DNA from: Nitratidesulfovibrio sp. SRB-5
Lineage (GTDB): Bacteria > Desulfobacterota > Desulfovibrionia > Desulfovibrionales > Desulfovibrionaceae
Reading direction: 5' to 3'
DNA length: 64,000 bases
NCBI RefSeq assembly: GCF_019931275.1
Contig: NZ_JAIOTY010000002.1
Location: 496,001-560,000, forward strand
Below, in pieces: positions 9,354 to 20,293 of this stretch; within the stretch, counting starts at the first letter, position 1, and every line of letters begins with the position of its first letter. Under the pieces are notes generated by a model. The model did not search any database and was not told the DNA's origin. It saw only the letters and a program-made list of their open reading frames with translations. The position numbers were made by a program, and so were the translations under genes.

Positions 9354-10718
9354 CTACCCGATGGGGTAGTCCACCTCGGGCCAGCGGAACTTGGGTTCGC
9401 CCTGCAAGTGCTGCAAGGTGGCCAGCAGCCAGACGGGGCCGATGCGGCCTATGAACATCAGGAACGAGATCAGCAGCTTGCCCGGCACGCTCAGGTGCGG
9501 GGTAACGCCGGTGGTCAGGCCCACGGTGCCGAAGGCGGAAACCACCTCGAACATCAGGTCAAGCTGTTCGAACTGGCCGTGGGTATGCGGGGCAATGCCG
9601 CCCTCGGTCAGGCTGAGCGCCATGGTCCCCACGGTCACCACGATGATGGCGAACAGGAACAGTGTCAGCGCCTTGGCCTGGGTGGGGGCGTCCACGGCGC
9701 GGCCCAGCAGCACGTTCTGCCGCCTGCCGCGCAACTGCATTTCCACGAACCCGGCCAGCACCCGAAAGCTGGTGGTCTTGATGCCGCCCGCGCACGACCC
9801 CGGCGAACCGCCCACGAACATCAGGCAGATCATCACCATCAGGGTGAAGTCGGTCAGGCGCCCGATGTCCATGGTGTTGAAGCCCGCGGTGCGGCAGGTG
9901 ACGGACTGGAAGAAGGCGGGCAACACCAGCCCGGCGGGGCTGAGCCCGGTGTAGTCGCTGAGGTATTCGGCCAGCCAGATCAGCGCGGCCCCGGCCACGA
10001 TGAGGAACGCGGTGGTGGACAGCACCAGCCGGGTATGGCGGCTGAGGGGGCGGTATGGCTTGCCGGACAGTTTGGTGCGCGCGGCCCCCAGCAGTTCGTC
10101 GATGACCGAGAAGCCGATGCCCCCCACCACGATCAGGAACATGATCACAAGGTTGACCCCGGTGTGTTCCTGCCACGGCATCATGTTGTCGGGCCGCAGG
10201 CCGAAGCCCGCGTTGCAGAACGCCGATACGGCGTGAAACAGCGCGCCGAACGCGCCCATGCCCTGCGGGGCAAAGATGTACAGCAGGCACGCCGCCGCCA
10301 GTTCGATGCACAGGATGGTGCGCACCAGCCGGTACAGGAACCGCCCCAGATGGAACGACGGGTCGTGCATCAGGGCCTGTCCCACGGCCAGCCTGTCGGT
10401 GAGCGACACGCGCCGCCGCAGCAGGAACAGCAGCAGGGTGGAATAGGTCATGATGCCAAGGCCGCCAAGCTGGATGAGCATGAGGATGATCCACTGCCCG
10501 GTCAGGCTGAAGGTGGTGCCCGTGTCCACCACGGACAGCCCGGTGACGCACACGGCGGAGGTGGCGGTGAACAGCGCGTCCACGAAGGCCAGCCCCTGAC
10601 CGTCTGCTGACGGGGCATGGCTGATGTCCAGGTACAGGAGCACGGCCCCGGCAAGAATGGTGGCCGCGAACGAGTACACCGGCAGGATGAGGGGCGAGAG
10701 CAGGCGACGGTGGTGCAT
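9354..10718 (-). CDS. trkH: TrkH/KtrB family potassium channel subunit
   Basis: Encodes 454 residues with start at ATG 10718 ([17 protein letters not shown]); the ribosome site (CAGGA) is poorly spaced, so the start is only probable. The integral membrane protein shows the four pore-loop repeats of the superfamily: [31 protein letters not shown] and [12 protein letters not shown], each with the filter glycine. It conducts K+ (sometimes Na+ coupled) under control of the RCK protein encoded next. The pair is divergent from malic enzyme across a 178-bp spacer that must hold both promoters. Confidence 0.93.
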   Translation of the reverse strand: MHHRRLLSPLILPVYSFAATILAGAVLLYLDISHAPSADGQGLAFVDALFTATSAVCVTGLSVVDTGTTFSLTGQWIILMLIQLGGLGIMTYSTLLLFLLRRRVSLTDRLAVGQALMHDPSFHLGRFLYRLVRTILCIELAAACLLYIFAPQGMGAFGALFHAVSAFCNAGFGLRPDNMMPWQEHTGVNLVIMFLIVVGGIGFSVIDELLGAARTKLSGKPYRPLSRHTRLVLSTTAFLIVAGAALIWLAEYLSDYTGLSPAGLVLPAFFQSVTCRTAGFNTMDIGRLTDFTLMVMICLMFVGGSPGSCAGGIKTTSFRVLAGFVEMQLRGRRQNVLLGRAVDAPTQAKALTLFLFAIIVVTVGTMALSLTEGGIAPHTHGQFEQLDLMFEVVSAFGTVGLTTGVTPHLSVPGKLLISFLMFIGRIGPVWLLATLQHLQGEPKFRWPEVDYPIG

Positions 10719-10896
10719 TCCTGAAACTATCCCGGTTCGTTCGGCGCGGCAAGCAGGGCGCGGCACGGCTTGCAATGGATGCCCCGCTGCACTACGTTGC
10801 CCCGACGTGAGGACATGCAGTCGACCGCGGGCAGGCACCCTGCCGGACGCGGAGTTGGTTCCCTTTACCGTACCGTCAACAATAAGCGAGGCATTC

Positions 10897-12216
<1,320 letters not shown>

Positions 12217-12236
12217 TCTGGTACTGCAAACCGTCC

Positions 12237-12389
12237 TTTTGCCCGCTGGCGTCGTCAAACTTCGCCTGCCATGTCGGTCGAATACGATAAGAGTATGCGG
12301 TGCGGTCGCCATCCGTAAGGCTCGCAAGCTCGCCTAACGGCTGCCGCACTCCCTCATGGCAGGCTAGTTTTCCTCGCCAGCGAACAAAA
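12237..12389 (+). repeat. Structured CGGTC/CTCCCT element, copy A (3' of malic enzyme gene)
   Basis: Nested helices: outer arms 12237-12251 and 12375-12389 pair except for a CC/AA internal mismatch; the inner stem 12264-12273 with 12355-12364 is a perfect 10 bp. The core starts TCGGTC, then an ATAC/GTAT hairpin, and ends ACTCCCTC. This copy has an extra internal hairpin (GTGCGG...CCGCAC) holding a 28-bp palindrome-like word at 12313-12340 that recurs inverted at 18358-18385. It begins 20 bases after the upstream stop codon. Confidence 0.75.
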
Positions 12390-12578
12390 ATCCTGGTTTG
12401 CATGCGCCCGGTAACGCCAAGCGTGCTTGGGAGCGGGCATCGCATGCCTCTCCGGCCAAGACATGCTGTGTTGGGCACCGGTGGCCTTTTGCCGCCGGTG
12501 CCGTTGCGTGGAAGCCCCCGGTGTTTTAATTTTCAAGAATTGCCATGTCGCCGGAGAGGCGCGTGATGGAGGTGTGAC

Positions 12579-14147
12579 GTGGACATTCGCTTTCAGGTGG
12601 GCGGTCCTGCCCAGTGGCGTGCGGATGCGGTGATCGTGTTCCTGTTCGAGGGCGAGCCCCTTGCGGACGCGGCGCCGGAACTGCTGGAGGCTGCGCCGTG
12701 GCTGGGCATTGCCCCGGCGGTGCGCGATTTTCGGGGCAGGAAGGACGAGGTTGCCGTGTTCCACGGGCACCCGGACCTGGCCGTGCCGCGCGTGATCGCG
12801 GCGGGCCTTGGCAAGCGCGAGGCGTTCGCGGCCACGGCCCCTGCCGGGCTGCGCGCGGCGGCGGGCGCTGCGCTGCGCCGCTGCCGCGAACTGAAGATAG
12901 AGACGGTGGCTGTGGATGCCGTGGCCCTGGCGCGCGTGGTGGAGACAGGCGGCGATGCCCCTGCCGGAACCCCGTCCTGGTCCCCGGCGGAAGAGGCCGT
13001 GTGCGGCGCGCTGCTGGGCCTGTACCGCTACGACCGGTTCAAGACCAACGGCAACGGCAACGGCAACGGGGAGAATGGCGGAGAAGACGCCCGCTTCGAG
13101 CCGCGCTGGCTGGGCCTGCTGTGCGCCGAAGTCTCGGTGCCGGACGACCTGCACGCCGCCGCCCGCCGGGGCGAGGCCGCAGCCGCCGGGGTGGCCCTGG
13201 CGCGCGACCTGGTCAACGGCCCGCCCAACTTCGTCACTCCCGGCCACCTGGCCGAGCAGGCCGTGGCCATCGCGAGGAAGTACGGCATGCAGGCCCGCTC
13301 GCTGGGCCGCGCCGAACTGGTGGAGATGGGCATGGGAGCCTTTGCCTCGGTGTTTCGCGGCGCCGAGGAAGAGCCCCGGCTGGTGGTCATCGAGCATGCC
13401 CCCAAGGGGACGGAAGACCAGAAGCCGCTGGTGTTCGTGGGCAAGGGCATCACCTTCGACACGGGCGGCATCAGCCTGAAGCCCCCCGCCAAGATGCACG
13501 AGATGAAGGGCGACATGGCGGGCGCGGCGGCCGTGCTGGGCCTGTTCGAGGCGCTGGGCCGCTCCGACGTGCCCCGCCGGGCGGTGGGCATCATGCCCTG
13601 CACCGAGAACATGCCCGACGGCAGGGCCACCCGCCCCGGCGACATCGTGACCACCCTGTCCGGCAAGACGGTGGAGGTCATCAACACCGATGCCGAAGGG
13701 CGGCTGGTGCTGTGCGACGCCCTGACCTGGGCCCAGCGCGAATACGCCCCCGAAGTGGTGGTGGACCTGGCCACCCTGACCGGGGCCTGCGTGGTGGCGC
13801 TGGGCACGGATGTGGCGGCGGTGTTCGCCAACGATGACGCGCTGTCGGGCCGCATCCGCGCCGTGGGCGACGTGGTGGGCGACCGCTTCTGGCCCCTGCC
13901 GCTGTGGGACATGTACTTCGAGAACCTGAAAAGCGACGTGGCCGACATCGCCAACGTGGGCCCGCGCGAGGGCGGGGCGGTCAACGCGGCGCTGTTCCTG
14001 AAGCAGTTCGTGGACAAGGGCGTGCGCTGGGCGCACCTGGACATTGCCGGGCCTGCCTACACCGCCAAGAAGACGTCCACCTGCCCCGGCGGCGGCACCG
14101 GCTTTGCGGTGCGCACGCTGCTGGAACTGGTGCGCGGCGGCGTGTAG
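12579..14147 (+). CDS. pepA: Leucyl aminopeptidase (M17 family cytosol aminopeptidase)
   Basis: Encodes 522 residues from GTG 12579, with GGAGGT six bases upstream. M17 enzymes are hexameric two-metal exopeptidases that release N-terminal Leu and other residues in the cytoplasm. The C-terminal catalytic domain has the family signatures: VGKGITFDTGGISLKP (metal-binding Lys near 289 and Asp), MKGDMAGAAAVLG, and the signature NTDAEGRLVLCDAL (near 369) with metal-binding Asp and Glu. An Asn-Gly hexamer repeat (AACGGC x4, about 13048-13071) lies in the linker between the variable N-terminal and catalytic domains. No partner gene is adjacent. Confidence 0.95.
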   Translation: MDIRFQVGGPAQWRADAVIVFLFEGEPLADAAPELLEAAPWLGIAPAVRDFRGRKDEVAVFHGHPDLAVPRVIAAGLGKREAFAATAPAGLRAAAGAALRRCRELKIETVAVDAVALARVVETGGDAPAGTPSWSPAEEAVCGALLGLYRYDRFKTNGNGNGNGENGGEDARFEPRWLGLLCAEVSVPDDLHAAARRGEAAAAGVALARDLVNGPPNFVTPGHLAEQAVAIARKYGMQARSLGRAELVEMGMGAFASVFRGAEEEPRLVVIEHAPKGTEDQKPLVFVGKGITFDTGGISLKPPAKMHEMKGDMAGAAAVLGLFEALGRSDVPRRAVGIMPCTENMPDGRATRPGDIVTTLSGKTVEVINTDAEGRLVLCDALTWAQREYAPEVVVDLATLTGACVVALGTDVAAVFANDDALSGRIRAVGDVVGDRFWPLPLWDMYFENLKSDVADIANVGPREGGAVNAALFLKQFVDKGVRWAHLDIAGPAYTAKKTSTCPGGGTGFAVRTLLELVRGGV

Positions 14148-14175
14148 CGCCCGACATCGAATCCGGAAACGGTCA

Positions 14176-14207
14176 GCGGGCCGCGAGGGGAAACCTTCGC
14201 GGCCCGC
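14176..14207 (+). terminator. Terminator-like hairpin after pepA
   Basis: GC-rich stem (GCGGGCCGCGA with TTCGCGGCCCGC, one bulge) 28 bases after the pepA stop, between convergent pepA and the diguanylate cyclase gene. It lacks a clear T-run. Confidence 0.5.
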
Positions 14208-14269
14208 ATGCGTTGCGACGGGGCAGGGGGCGTGCCCGGCGGGTGCCGGGGAAATATCCCGGAAGCGTC

Positions 14270-15415
14270 CTAGGCTTCCTCTTCGTCCAGCATCAGCCCT
14301 TCGGGCAGGAAAATGTCGGGCACTTCCCCGGCGAACACCCGGTTGCGGCCCTGTTCCTTGGCCAGATACAGTTTCTGGTCGGCCTTGCGGATGTGGTAGT
14401 CGATGTCGCCTTCCGGGCCGCAGGTGTGCACCCCGAAGGACAGGGTAACGCTGACGGGGATGCCGTGGTACGAGTATTCCATGGCTTCCACCAGACTGCG
14501 CAGCTTTTCGGCCAGCCGGGCGGCCCCGGCCTCGTCGGTTTCCGGCAGCAGCAGCAGGAACTCTTCGCCGCCCCAGCGGCAGATGGTGTCCTGGTGGCGC
14601 AGGTTGTCGTGCAGCAGCCCGGCCACCGATTGCAGCACCAGGTCGCCGCACTGGTGGCCGTAACAGTCGTTCACCGACTTGAAGTGGTCGATGTCGCAGA
14701 TGGCGATGGACAGCGGCCTGCCGGTGCGGCGGGCGCGCACCTGCTCGTATTCCAGCCGTTCGCACAGGGCGCGCCGGTTGGCGAGGCCTGTCAGTTCGTC
14801 GGTGCGGGCGCTTTCGGCCAGTTGCTGGGTAAGCAGGATGAGCAGGCGCTGGGTATGGCGGCGGGTGTATTCCGCAAGCCCCGCGAAGATGCCGCAGCAC
14901 AGCAGGGCCACCATGTAACGGATGCGGAAGGCCTGCGAATAGTCGGCGTACAGGAAGGGATCGCCGGGCAGGAACAGGATGGCGCCCACCCCCAGCAGCA
15001 GGGCGCCCATCAGCAGGATGCCGATGGACAGGCCGAAGGTCAGCATGACCACGGGCGGAAAGATGAACAGCCACACAAAGCCGCTGCCCTCCACCCCGCC
15101 GTGGGACACCATGTACAGCGACAGGGTGAACAGCGCCAGCACCAGCGTGGTGCTGGGCAGCACGTGGCGACCGGTGCGCCCCACCCAGAACAGTCCGAAC
15201 AGGGCAAGCGCCAGCATTGCCAGCAGGAACAGCGCAAGGGTGCCCTGATCCTGCATGAAATCCAGCAGCGCCATTACGCCGGAGAACAACGCGGTGACGC
15301 CATAGAACAGGTTCGCCACCCCGGTGACGCGCGCGGTCTCCGGGTCGGCGTCGTCCTGCAGGCCATTGGCCAGCAGGGCGTTCATGCAGCGGTGCAGCCT
15401 GTTCTTGTCGAACAC
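14270..15415 (-). CDS. Membrane diguanylate cyclase (GGDEF)
   Basis: Encodes 381 residues if started at GTG 15415, chosen because GAGAGG lies five bases upstream; an ATG 30 bases further in is the alternative. Residues about 35-200 contain six or so hydrophobic segments (a 6-TM sensor without a recognised ligand motif). The GGDEF domain (about 215-375) has an active GGEEF signature and a canonical RxxD inhibitory site (RHQD) five residues before it. It should therefore make c-di-GMP from two GTP at the membrane and be product-inhibited. It is convergent with pepA and is not in an operon. Confidence 0.9.
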   Translation of the reverse strand: MFDKNRLHRCMNALLANGLQDDADPETARVTGVANLFYGVTALFSGVMALLDFMQDQGTLALFLLAMLALALFGLFWVGRTGRHVLPSTTLVLALFTLSLYMVSHGGVEGSGFVWLFIFPPVVMLTFGLSIGILLMGALLLGVGAILFLPGDPFLYADYSQAFRIRYMVALLCCGIFAGLAEYTRRHTQRLLILLTQQLAESARTDELTGLANRRALCERLEYEQVRARRTGRPLSIAICDIDHFKSVNDCYGHQCGDLVLQSVAGLLHDNLRHQDTICRWGGEEFLLLLPETDEAGAARLAEKLRSLVEAMEYSYHGIPVSVTLSFGVHTCGPEGDIDYHIRKADQKLYLAKEQGRNRVFAGEVPDIFLPEGLMLDEEEA

Positions 15416-16357
15416 TGATGCCTCTCGTGCCACAATGGGGGCGGACAAAGCCGCGCATGCCCGCAACGCGCCACGGCATCCGGTGCCGGGACGATGGTCG
15501 GGCTGGCGTGTCCATGCGTGAGGGGAAACGCAAGGGGCGGTGCCGGGCGGGGCGACAGTGGCGTTCTCCCCGCACGTTTCCCCAAACGTGCCGCACGCGC
15601 GCCTGCCGGATGGAACCTGGATACAGCGAAACCGTGAAGCCGTGCCGCATGGCGTTGCCGGGTGTTGCGGACTGCCCCCTGCGGCTGGACGGAAAACTGT
15701 CGGTAGCCGACTGGTAACTGGCCGGACTGGCGGCTGCCGACCTGATGGCCGATCGGGTGGTCGATCCAGTGCCCGGTCCGTCGATGTTGCTGGCGAAGTT
15801 GCCGGGCGAAGTCGCCGGGCGAAATTACGGGGCTAAGGTACTGGTCGAGGTTCCCGATCGGAGTTGCCAGCCTGAATGCCGGGCGGGTTCGTCAAGCGGA
15901 GCACCCGCCGGGTTGACCAGGCAACTGGCCGGGAAGGCCGTGACCTATCATGCGGCAGGCGGGCCGGGTGTCGGCCTGTCCGTCCCTTTGCGGCGGATTC
16001 GGCCTGCTCTTTAGTCTTTGTCGGATATTGCCTGCACGATGATGCTGCCTCGGCATACCACAGCGTTGCCCGCCCTGTCAGCGACAACTCTTCTCTCGCG
16101 TCATGCCCTACCTCAAAATGGGTGGAATGCCCACCGGGCGCGTATCCCCTGTCATGCGCGGTCAATGATTGCAGGGCCCTGTGGCGTTCGTGCGAAATGA
16201 AGGAAAATACCGTTGACAAGGCCCCCCGCTGTCAATAGAAGGTGCCACTCTTCCCACGCATGTGCGCCCCTGCCCTGCACCCGCGCATGGGGGAAGAGAG
16301 AGGCTCTGGTCGGCCCGCCGCAAAGGCGGCGCCGTGGCATGCACCTGTAAACGGGGT
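15416..16357. other. Long intergenic spacer
   Basis: About 940 bases with no supported gene or RNA. A GC-rich segment at 15700-15850 has loosely repeated GCCGGGCGAA / CTGGCCGG words. The only functional signal I see is a promoter-like pair near 16213-16241 ahead of speA. Confidence 0.45.
16213..16241 (+). promoter_or_regulatory. Candidate sigma-70 promoter for speA
   Basis: TTGACA at 16213-16218 and TAGAAG at 16236-16241 with a 17-base spacer, about 117 bases before the likely speA start. The -35 is perfect and the -10 matches at four positions. Confidence 0.4.
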
Positions 16358-18295
16358 ATGTATGAGGTTCGGGAATTGGCAAGAAACCGTACGCTGCAAC
16401 AGTGGAGTGTCGAAGACTCCGCTGAGCTCTATGGCATCCGCAATTGGGGTGCCGGGTACTTCGATGTCGCCGCCAGCGGCGATGTCGTGGTCTATCCCTT
16501 CGGAGACAACCGCGGTCCTGCCGTAAGCATTCCGGAAATCATCCGGGGCATGCGGGAGCGCGGCTATGACATGCCGGTGCTCCTGCGCATCGAGAACATT
16601 CTCGATTCCCAGATCACCAGTCTTCACCAATCCTTCCGCAAGGCCATCGGGTCGCTCGGCTACAAGGGCGAATACCGGGGCATCTTTCCCATCAAGGTCA
16701 ATCAGCAGCAGCAGGTGGTCGAAAAGATCGCCCAGTTCGGCTCGCGCTACCACCACGGGCTGGAGGTAGGCAGCAAGGCCGAGCTCATCGCCGCCGTCTC
16801 GCAACTGCGCGACCACGAGGCCTGCCTTGTCTGCAACGGCTACAAGGACGAGGAATTCATCGACCTTGGCCTGCACGCCGTGCGCATGGGCTACAAGTGC
16901 TTCTTCGTGCTGGAAATGGCCAGCGAGCTGCCGCTCATTCTGGAACGCTCCAGGTGCCTTGGCGTGCGTCCGCTCATCGGCGTGCGCGCCAAGCTGTCCG
17001 TGAAGGCAGGCGGCCACTGGACCGATTCCGGCGGCGAGCGTTCCACCTTCGGCCTGACCACGGCGCAGATCGTCGACGTGGTGGACCAGCTGAAGGAGCA
17101 CGACATGCTCGACTGCTTCCAGCTGCTGCACTACCACCTGGGGTCGCAGGTGCCGAACATCCGCGACATCCGCGCCGCGGTCATGGAAGCCTGCCGCATC
17201 TACGGCGGCCTGGTGGCCGAAGGCGCGGCCATGGGCTTTCTGGACCTTGGCGGCGGCCTTGCCGTGGACTACGACGGCTCGCACACCAACTACGTGAGCA
17301 GCCGCAACTACAGCCTTGACGAATACTGCGCGGACATCATCGAGGCGGTGATGAACATCCTCGACGAGGAAGGCATCGCCCATCCGCACATCGTCACCGA
17401 ATCGGGCCGCGCCACCGTGGCCTACTACTCCATGCTGCTGTTCAACATCCTGGATGTGAGCCGCGTGGAGATCGGCAACCTGCCCGACATCCTGCCCGAC
17501 GACTGCCCCGAGCCCGTGCGCAACATGCGCGAGGCGCTGGCCGGTCTTACCCTGCGCAACCTGCAGGAATGCTACAACGACGCCGTGTACTACCGCGACG
17601 AAGTGCGCCAGCAGTTCCTGACCGGGCGCATCACCCTGCGCGAACGCACCCTTGGCGAACGCTACTTCTGGGCCATCATGAAGCGCATCGCCCAGGAAAA
17701 GCAGAAGCTGAAGCACGTGCCCAAGGATCTTGCCGAGATAGATGTGGCCCTGGCCGACATCTACTACGGCAACTTCAGCGTGTTCCAGTCGCTGCCCGAT
17801 TCGTGGGCCATCGACCAGCTGTTCCCGGTGGTGCCCCTGCACCGCCTGAACGAGCTGCCCTCTCGCCAGGGCATCCTGTCCGACATCACCTGCGACAGCG
17901 ACGGGCGCATCGACCACTTCATCGACCCGCAAGGCGTGAAGGGCACCCTGGACCTGCACCCCCTGAAGGACGGCGAGGAATACTACCTCGGCGTGTTCCT
18001 GGTGGGGGCCTATCAGGAAACCCTGGGCGACCTGCACAACCTGCTGGGCGACACCAACGTGGTTTCGGTGCGCGTGCACGAGGACGGCAGCTACGAATTC
18101 GTGCGCGAACTGCGCGGCGATTCGGTGGCCGACATCCTTTCGTACGTGGAATACGACCCCCGGCGCATCATCGACGACATCCGCGAGGCCGCGGAACAGG
18201 CCGTGCGCGAGGGGCGCATCACCCCCTCTGACCGGTACCGGGTGATGCAGGCGTATGAGGATGGGTTGCGGGGTTATACCTACTTCGAACGCTAG
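16358..18295 (+). CDS. speA: Biosynthetic arginine decarboxylase
   Basis: Encodes 645 residues from ATG 16358; a TTG at 16376 with GAGG upstream is an equally plausible start. SpeA is a PLP fold-III enzyme that turns arginine into agmatine, the first step to putrescine. Visible marks: EYRGIFPIKVNQQQQVVE with PLP-lysine K113, the HYHLGSQ and LDLGGGLAVDYDGS phosphate-binding segments, and the C-terminal AYQETLGDLHNLLGDTN with the second-subunit active-site region. Length is normal for the family. The carboxynorspermidine genes downstream suggest that putrescine made from agmatine is extended to spermidine; no agmatinase is in the window. Confidence 0.95.
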   Translation: MYEVRELARNRTLQQWSVEDSAELYGIRNWGAGYFDVAASGDVVVYPFGDNRGPAVSIPEIIRGMRERGYDMPVLLRIENILDSQITSLHQSFRKAIGSLGYKGEYRGIFPIKVNQQQQVVEKIAQFGSRYHHGLEVGSKAELIAAVSQLRDHEACLVCNGYKDEEFIDLGLHAVRMGYKCFFVLEMASELPLILERSRCLGVRPLIGVRAKLSVKAGGHWTDSGGERSTFGLTTAQIVDVVDQLKEHDMLDCFQLLHYHLGSQVPNIRDIRAAVMEACRIYGGLVAEGAAMGFLDLGGGLAVDYDGSHTNYVSSRNYSLDEYCADIIEAVMNILDEEGIAHPHIVTESGRATVAYYSMLLFNILDVSRVEIGNLPDILPDDCPEPVRNMREALAGLTLRNLQECYNDAVYYRDEVRQQFLTGRITLRERTLGERYFWAIMKRIAQEKQKLKHVPKDLAEIDVALADIYYGNFSVFQSLPDSWAIDQLFPVVPLHRLNELPSRQGILSDITCDSDGRIDHFIDPQGVKGTLDLHPLKDGEEYYLGVFLVGAYQETLGDLHNLLGDTNVVSVRVHEDGSYEFVRELRGDSVADILSYVEYDPRRIIDDIREAAEQAVREGRITPSDRYRVMQAYEDGLRGYTYFER

Positions 18296-18311
18296 GCACC
18301 CGCTCCGACAG

Positions 18312-18490
18312 GCGATTTCGCCCGCTGGCGGACCGACCCGAAGGGCGCGCAGCGTGGCCGTTAGGCGAGCTTGCGAGCCTTACGGACATCGAGAGCAACG
18401 CTGTCAGGCGGCGGGCCGCATATCGGTCACGTACCAAAAAGTACGCTCCCTCATGCGGCCCTGGCCTTCCTTGCCAGCGAACGAAATCGC
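18312..18490 (+). repeat. Structured CGGTC/CTCCCT element, copy B (3' of speA)
   Basis: Begins 16 bases after the speA stop. Outer arms 18312-18329 and 18473-18490 pair over 16 of 18 positions, with the same CC/AA mismatch as copy A. The inner stem is 18413-18421 with 18453-18461 (9 bp perfect). The core is CGGTCA, hairpin CGTAC-CAAAAA-GTACG (18430-18445), then CTCCCTC. A roughly 80-base insertion between outer and inner stems contains the 28-bp word (18358-18385) that is inverted in copy A. A 16-bp direct repeat (18488-18503 and 18576-18591) lies just beyond. Confidence 0.75.
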
Positions 18491-18840
18491 ACTGTCGGCG
18501 GGTTGTGCTGAGGCGTGAAGAACGCATGAGCTTTCGGAAGCGGGCGCCGTAGCGCCACGGCGGTACGGTGAAAAACGCACTGTCGGCGGGTGTTGTGGTG
18601 CTGCGAAGAAGACGTTGAGTCATCGCGGCCCATCGTACCCCCATCGAAGCAGGATACCTTTGATGCATGTCATGCCCATGGCATGATATGCTGATGCCGG
18701 TCACCGGCGCATACAGGCAACAAGCGGGGCCGTCCCATGGTGTGGGGCAGGCCGTTCGGGATAACCACAGCAGTGTCGCGCGGTCGCGCGTTTCCGGGCA
18801 TGGGTGTTCGGGGCGGGCGGGGTGCGCAAAGGAGTGCGTC

Positions 18841-20031
18841 ATGGCACGTGTCCTCATCATCGGCGCTGGCGGCGTGGGCGGCGTGGTCGTCCACAAGTGC
18901 GCGCAGGTTCCCTCCGTGTTTTCCGAAATCATGCTGGCAAGCCGCACCAAGTCGAAGTGCGACGCCATTGCCGCAGACGTGAAGGCCCGCACCGGGCGCA
19001 CCATCGAAACGGCCCGGGTGGACGCGGACAACGTGCCCGAGCTGGTGGCGCTGATCCGCGCCTACAAGCCGGACATGGTGCTGAACATCGCCCTGCCGTA
19101 CCAGGACCTGGCCATCATGGACGCCTGCCTCGAAACCGGCGTGCATTACCTGGATACCGCCAACTACGAGCCGCTGGACGAAGCCAAGTTCGAGTACAAG
19201 TGGCAGTGGGCCTATCAGGAGCGCTTCGAGAAGGCCGGGCTGATGGCCCTTCTGGGCAGCGGCTTCGACCCCGGCGTGACCAACGTGTTCTGCGCCTACG
19301 TCATGAAGCACCTGCTGGACGAAGTGCACGTGCTCGACATCATCGACTGCAACGCGGGCGACCACGGCCACCCCTTCGCCACCAACTTCAACCCGGAAAT
19401 CAACATCCGCGAAGTGACCGCGCGTGGCCGCTACTGGGAACGGGGCGAGTGGGTGGAAACCGATCCCCTGTCGTGGTCCATGAACTACGACTTTCCCGAC
19501 GGCATCGGCCCCAAGAAGTGCTTCCTCATGTACCACGAGGAGCTGGAGTCGCTGGTGCTGAACCTGAAGGGGCTGAAGCGCGCCCGGTTCTGGATGACCT
19601 TCTCGGACAATTATCTGAACCACCTGAAGGTGCTGGAAAACGTGGGCATGACCCGCATCGACGAAGTGGAGCACGACGGCAAGAAGATCGTGCCCATCCA
19701 GTTCCTGCGCGCGCTGCTGCCCGACCCGGCGTCCCTCGGCCCGCGCACCAAAGGCAAGACCTGCATCGGCTGCCTGATGCAGGGGGTGAAGGACGGCAAG
19801 CCCAAGACCGTCTACATCTACAATGTGTGCGACCATCAGGAATGCTACCGCGAGGTGGGTTCGCAGGCCATTTCGTACACCACCGGCGTGCCCGCCATGA
19901 TCGGCGCCATGATGATGGTGACCGGCAAGTGGTCCGGCAAGGGCGTGTACAACATGGAACAGCTGGACCCCGACCCGTTCATGGACGCCCTGAACAAGCA
20001 CGGGCTGCCGTGGGTGGTGGTGGAGAAGTAG
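18841..20031 (+). CDS. Carboxynorspermidine dehydrogenase (saccharopine dehydrogenase family)
   Basis: Encodes 396 residues from ATG 18841 with AAAGGAG upstream. The N-terminal Rossmann fold (VLIIGAGGVGGVVVHKCA) binds NAD(P)H; the rest matches the saccharopine-dehydrogenase-like family (GSGFDPGVTNVFCAYV). In bacteria that lack S-adenosylmethionine-based spermidine synthase, this enzyme condenses aspartate semialdehyde with putrescine or diaminopropane to carboxyspermidine or carboxynorspermidine, which NspC decarboxylates. The presence of nspC 1.6 kb downstream supports this over lysine metabolism. The two genes are separated here by a structured repeat and a nucleotidyltransferase gene pair. 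Confidence 0.9.
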   Translation: MARVLIIGAGGVGGVVVHKCAQVPSVFSEIMLASRTKSKCDAIAADVKARTGRTIETARVDADNVPELVALIRAYKPDMVLNIALPYQDLAIMDACLETGVHYLDTANYEPLDEAKFEYKWQWAYQERFEKAGLMALLGSGFDPGVTNVFCAYVMKHLLDEVHVLDIIDCNAGDHGHPFATNFNPEINIREVTARGRYWERGEWVETDPLSWSMNYDFPDGIGPKKCFLMYHEELESLVLNLKGLKRARFWMTFSDNYLNHLKVLENVGMTRIDEVEHDGKKIVPIQFLRALLPDPASLGPRTKGKTCIGCLMQGVKDGKPKTVYIYNVCDHQECYREVGSQAISYTTGVPAMIGAMMMVTGKWSGKGVYNMEQLDPDPFMDALNKHGLPWVVVEK

Positions 20032-20159
20032 GCATTCAGACGCTTTTGCCTTCCGACTGCGTCAGAAAGGTCTTCCGCTTCGGTCACGTACCAAATCCGT
20101 ACGCTCCCTCAGCGGAAGACCTTTCTTCCTTGCCGGTGAACAAAATCCCTCTGAATGCC
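20031..20159 (+). repeat. Structured CGGTC/CTCCCT element, copy C
   Basis: Starts at the last base of the upstream stop codon. The outermost arms 20031-20040 and 20150-20159 are perfect (10 bp). The inner stem 20065-20079 with 20111-20125 is a perfect 15 bp (GAAAGGTCTTCCGCT). The core is TCGGTCA, hairpin CGTAC/GTACG (20087-20103), then CTCCCTC, with the trailer CTTCCTTGCCGGTGAACAAA. A TTTTGCC / GAACAAAA pairing between outer and inner stems repeats the CC/AA mismatch seen in copies A and B. Confidence 0.8.
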
Positions 20160-20273
20160 GATCGCCTGGTGCGACGGGTAGAGCGAATTCCGGGGGATCG
20201 CGTCAGCGGTTCCCCGATTCTCGTCTTTAAGCATGTTGATGACAGGGCAATTTTCAGAAGAGGCTTGCGGCAT

Positions 20274-20287
20274 TCTAGAATCTAGAA
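20274..20287 (+). promoter_or_regulatory. Tandem TCTAGAA operator-like site
   Basis: TTCTAGAATCTAGAA (starting at 20274) lies 6 bases before the start codon of the HTH gene, in a locally AT-rich stretch. It contains overlapping palindromes and would suit autoregulation by the HTH protein. This is inferred from position and symmetry only. Confidence 0.35.
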
Positions 20288-20293
20288 TATGGA

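Noticed and set aside
8592-10610. Long plus-strand frame of 672 codons over trkA and trkH
   Set aside because: His/Gln/Gly-rich translation typical of a GC-driven antisense frame; the minus-strand Trk genes have all family motifs.
12354-15650. Minus-strand frame of 1098 codons over pepA and the diguanylate cyclase
   Set aside because: It runs antisense to pepA and out of frame in the cyclase; no domain, no ribosome site.
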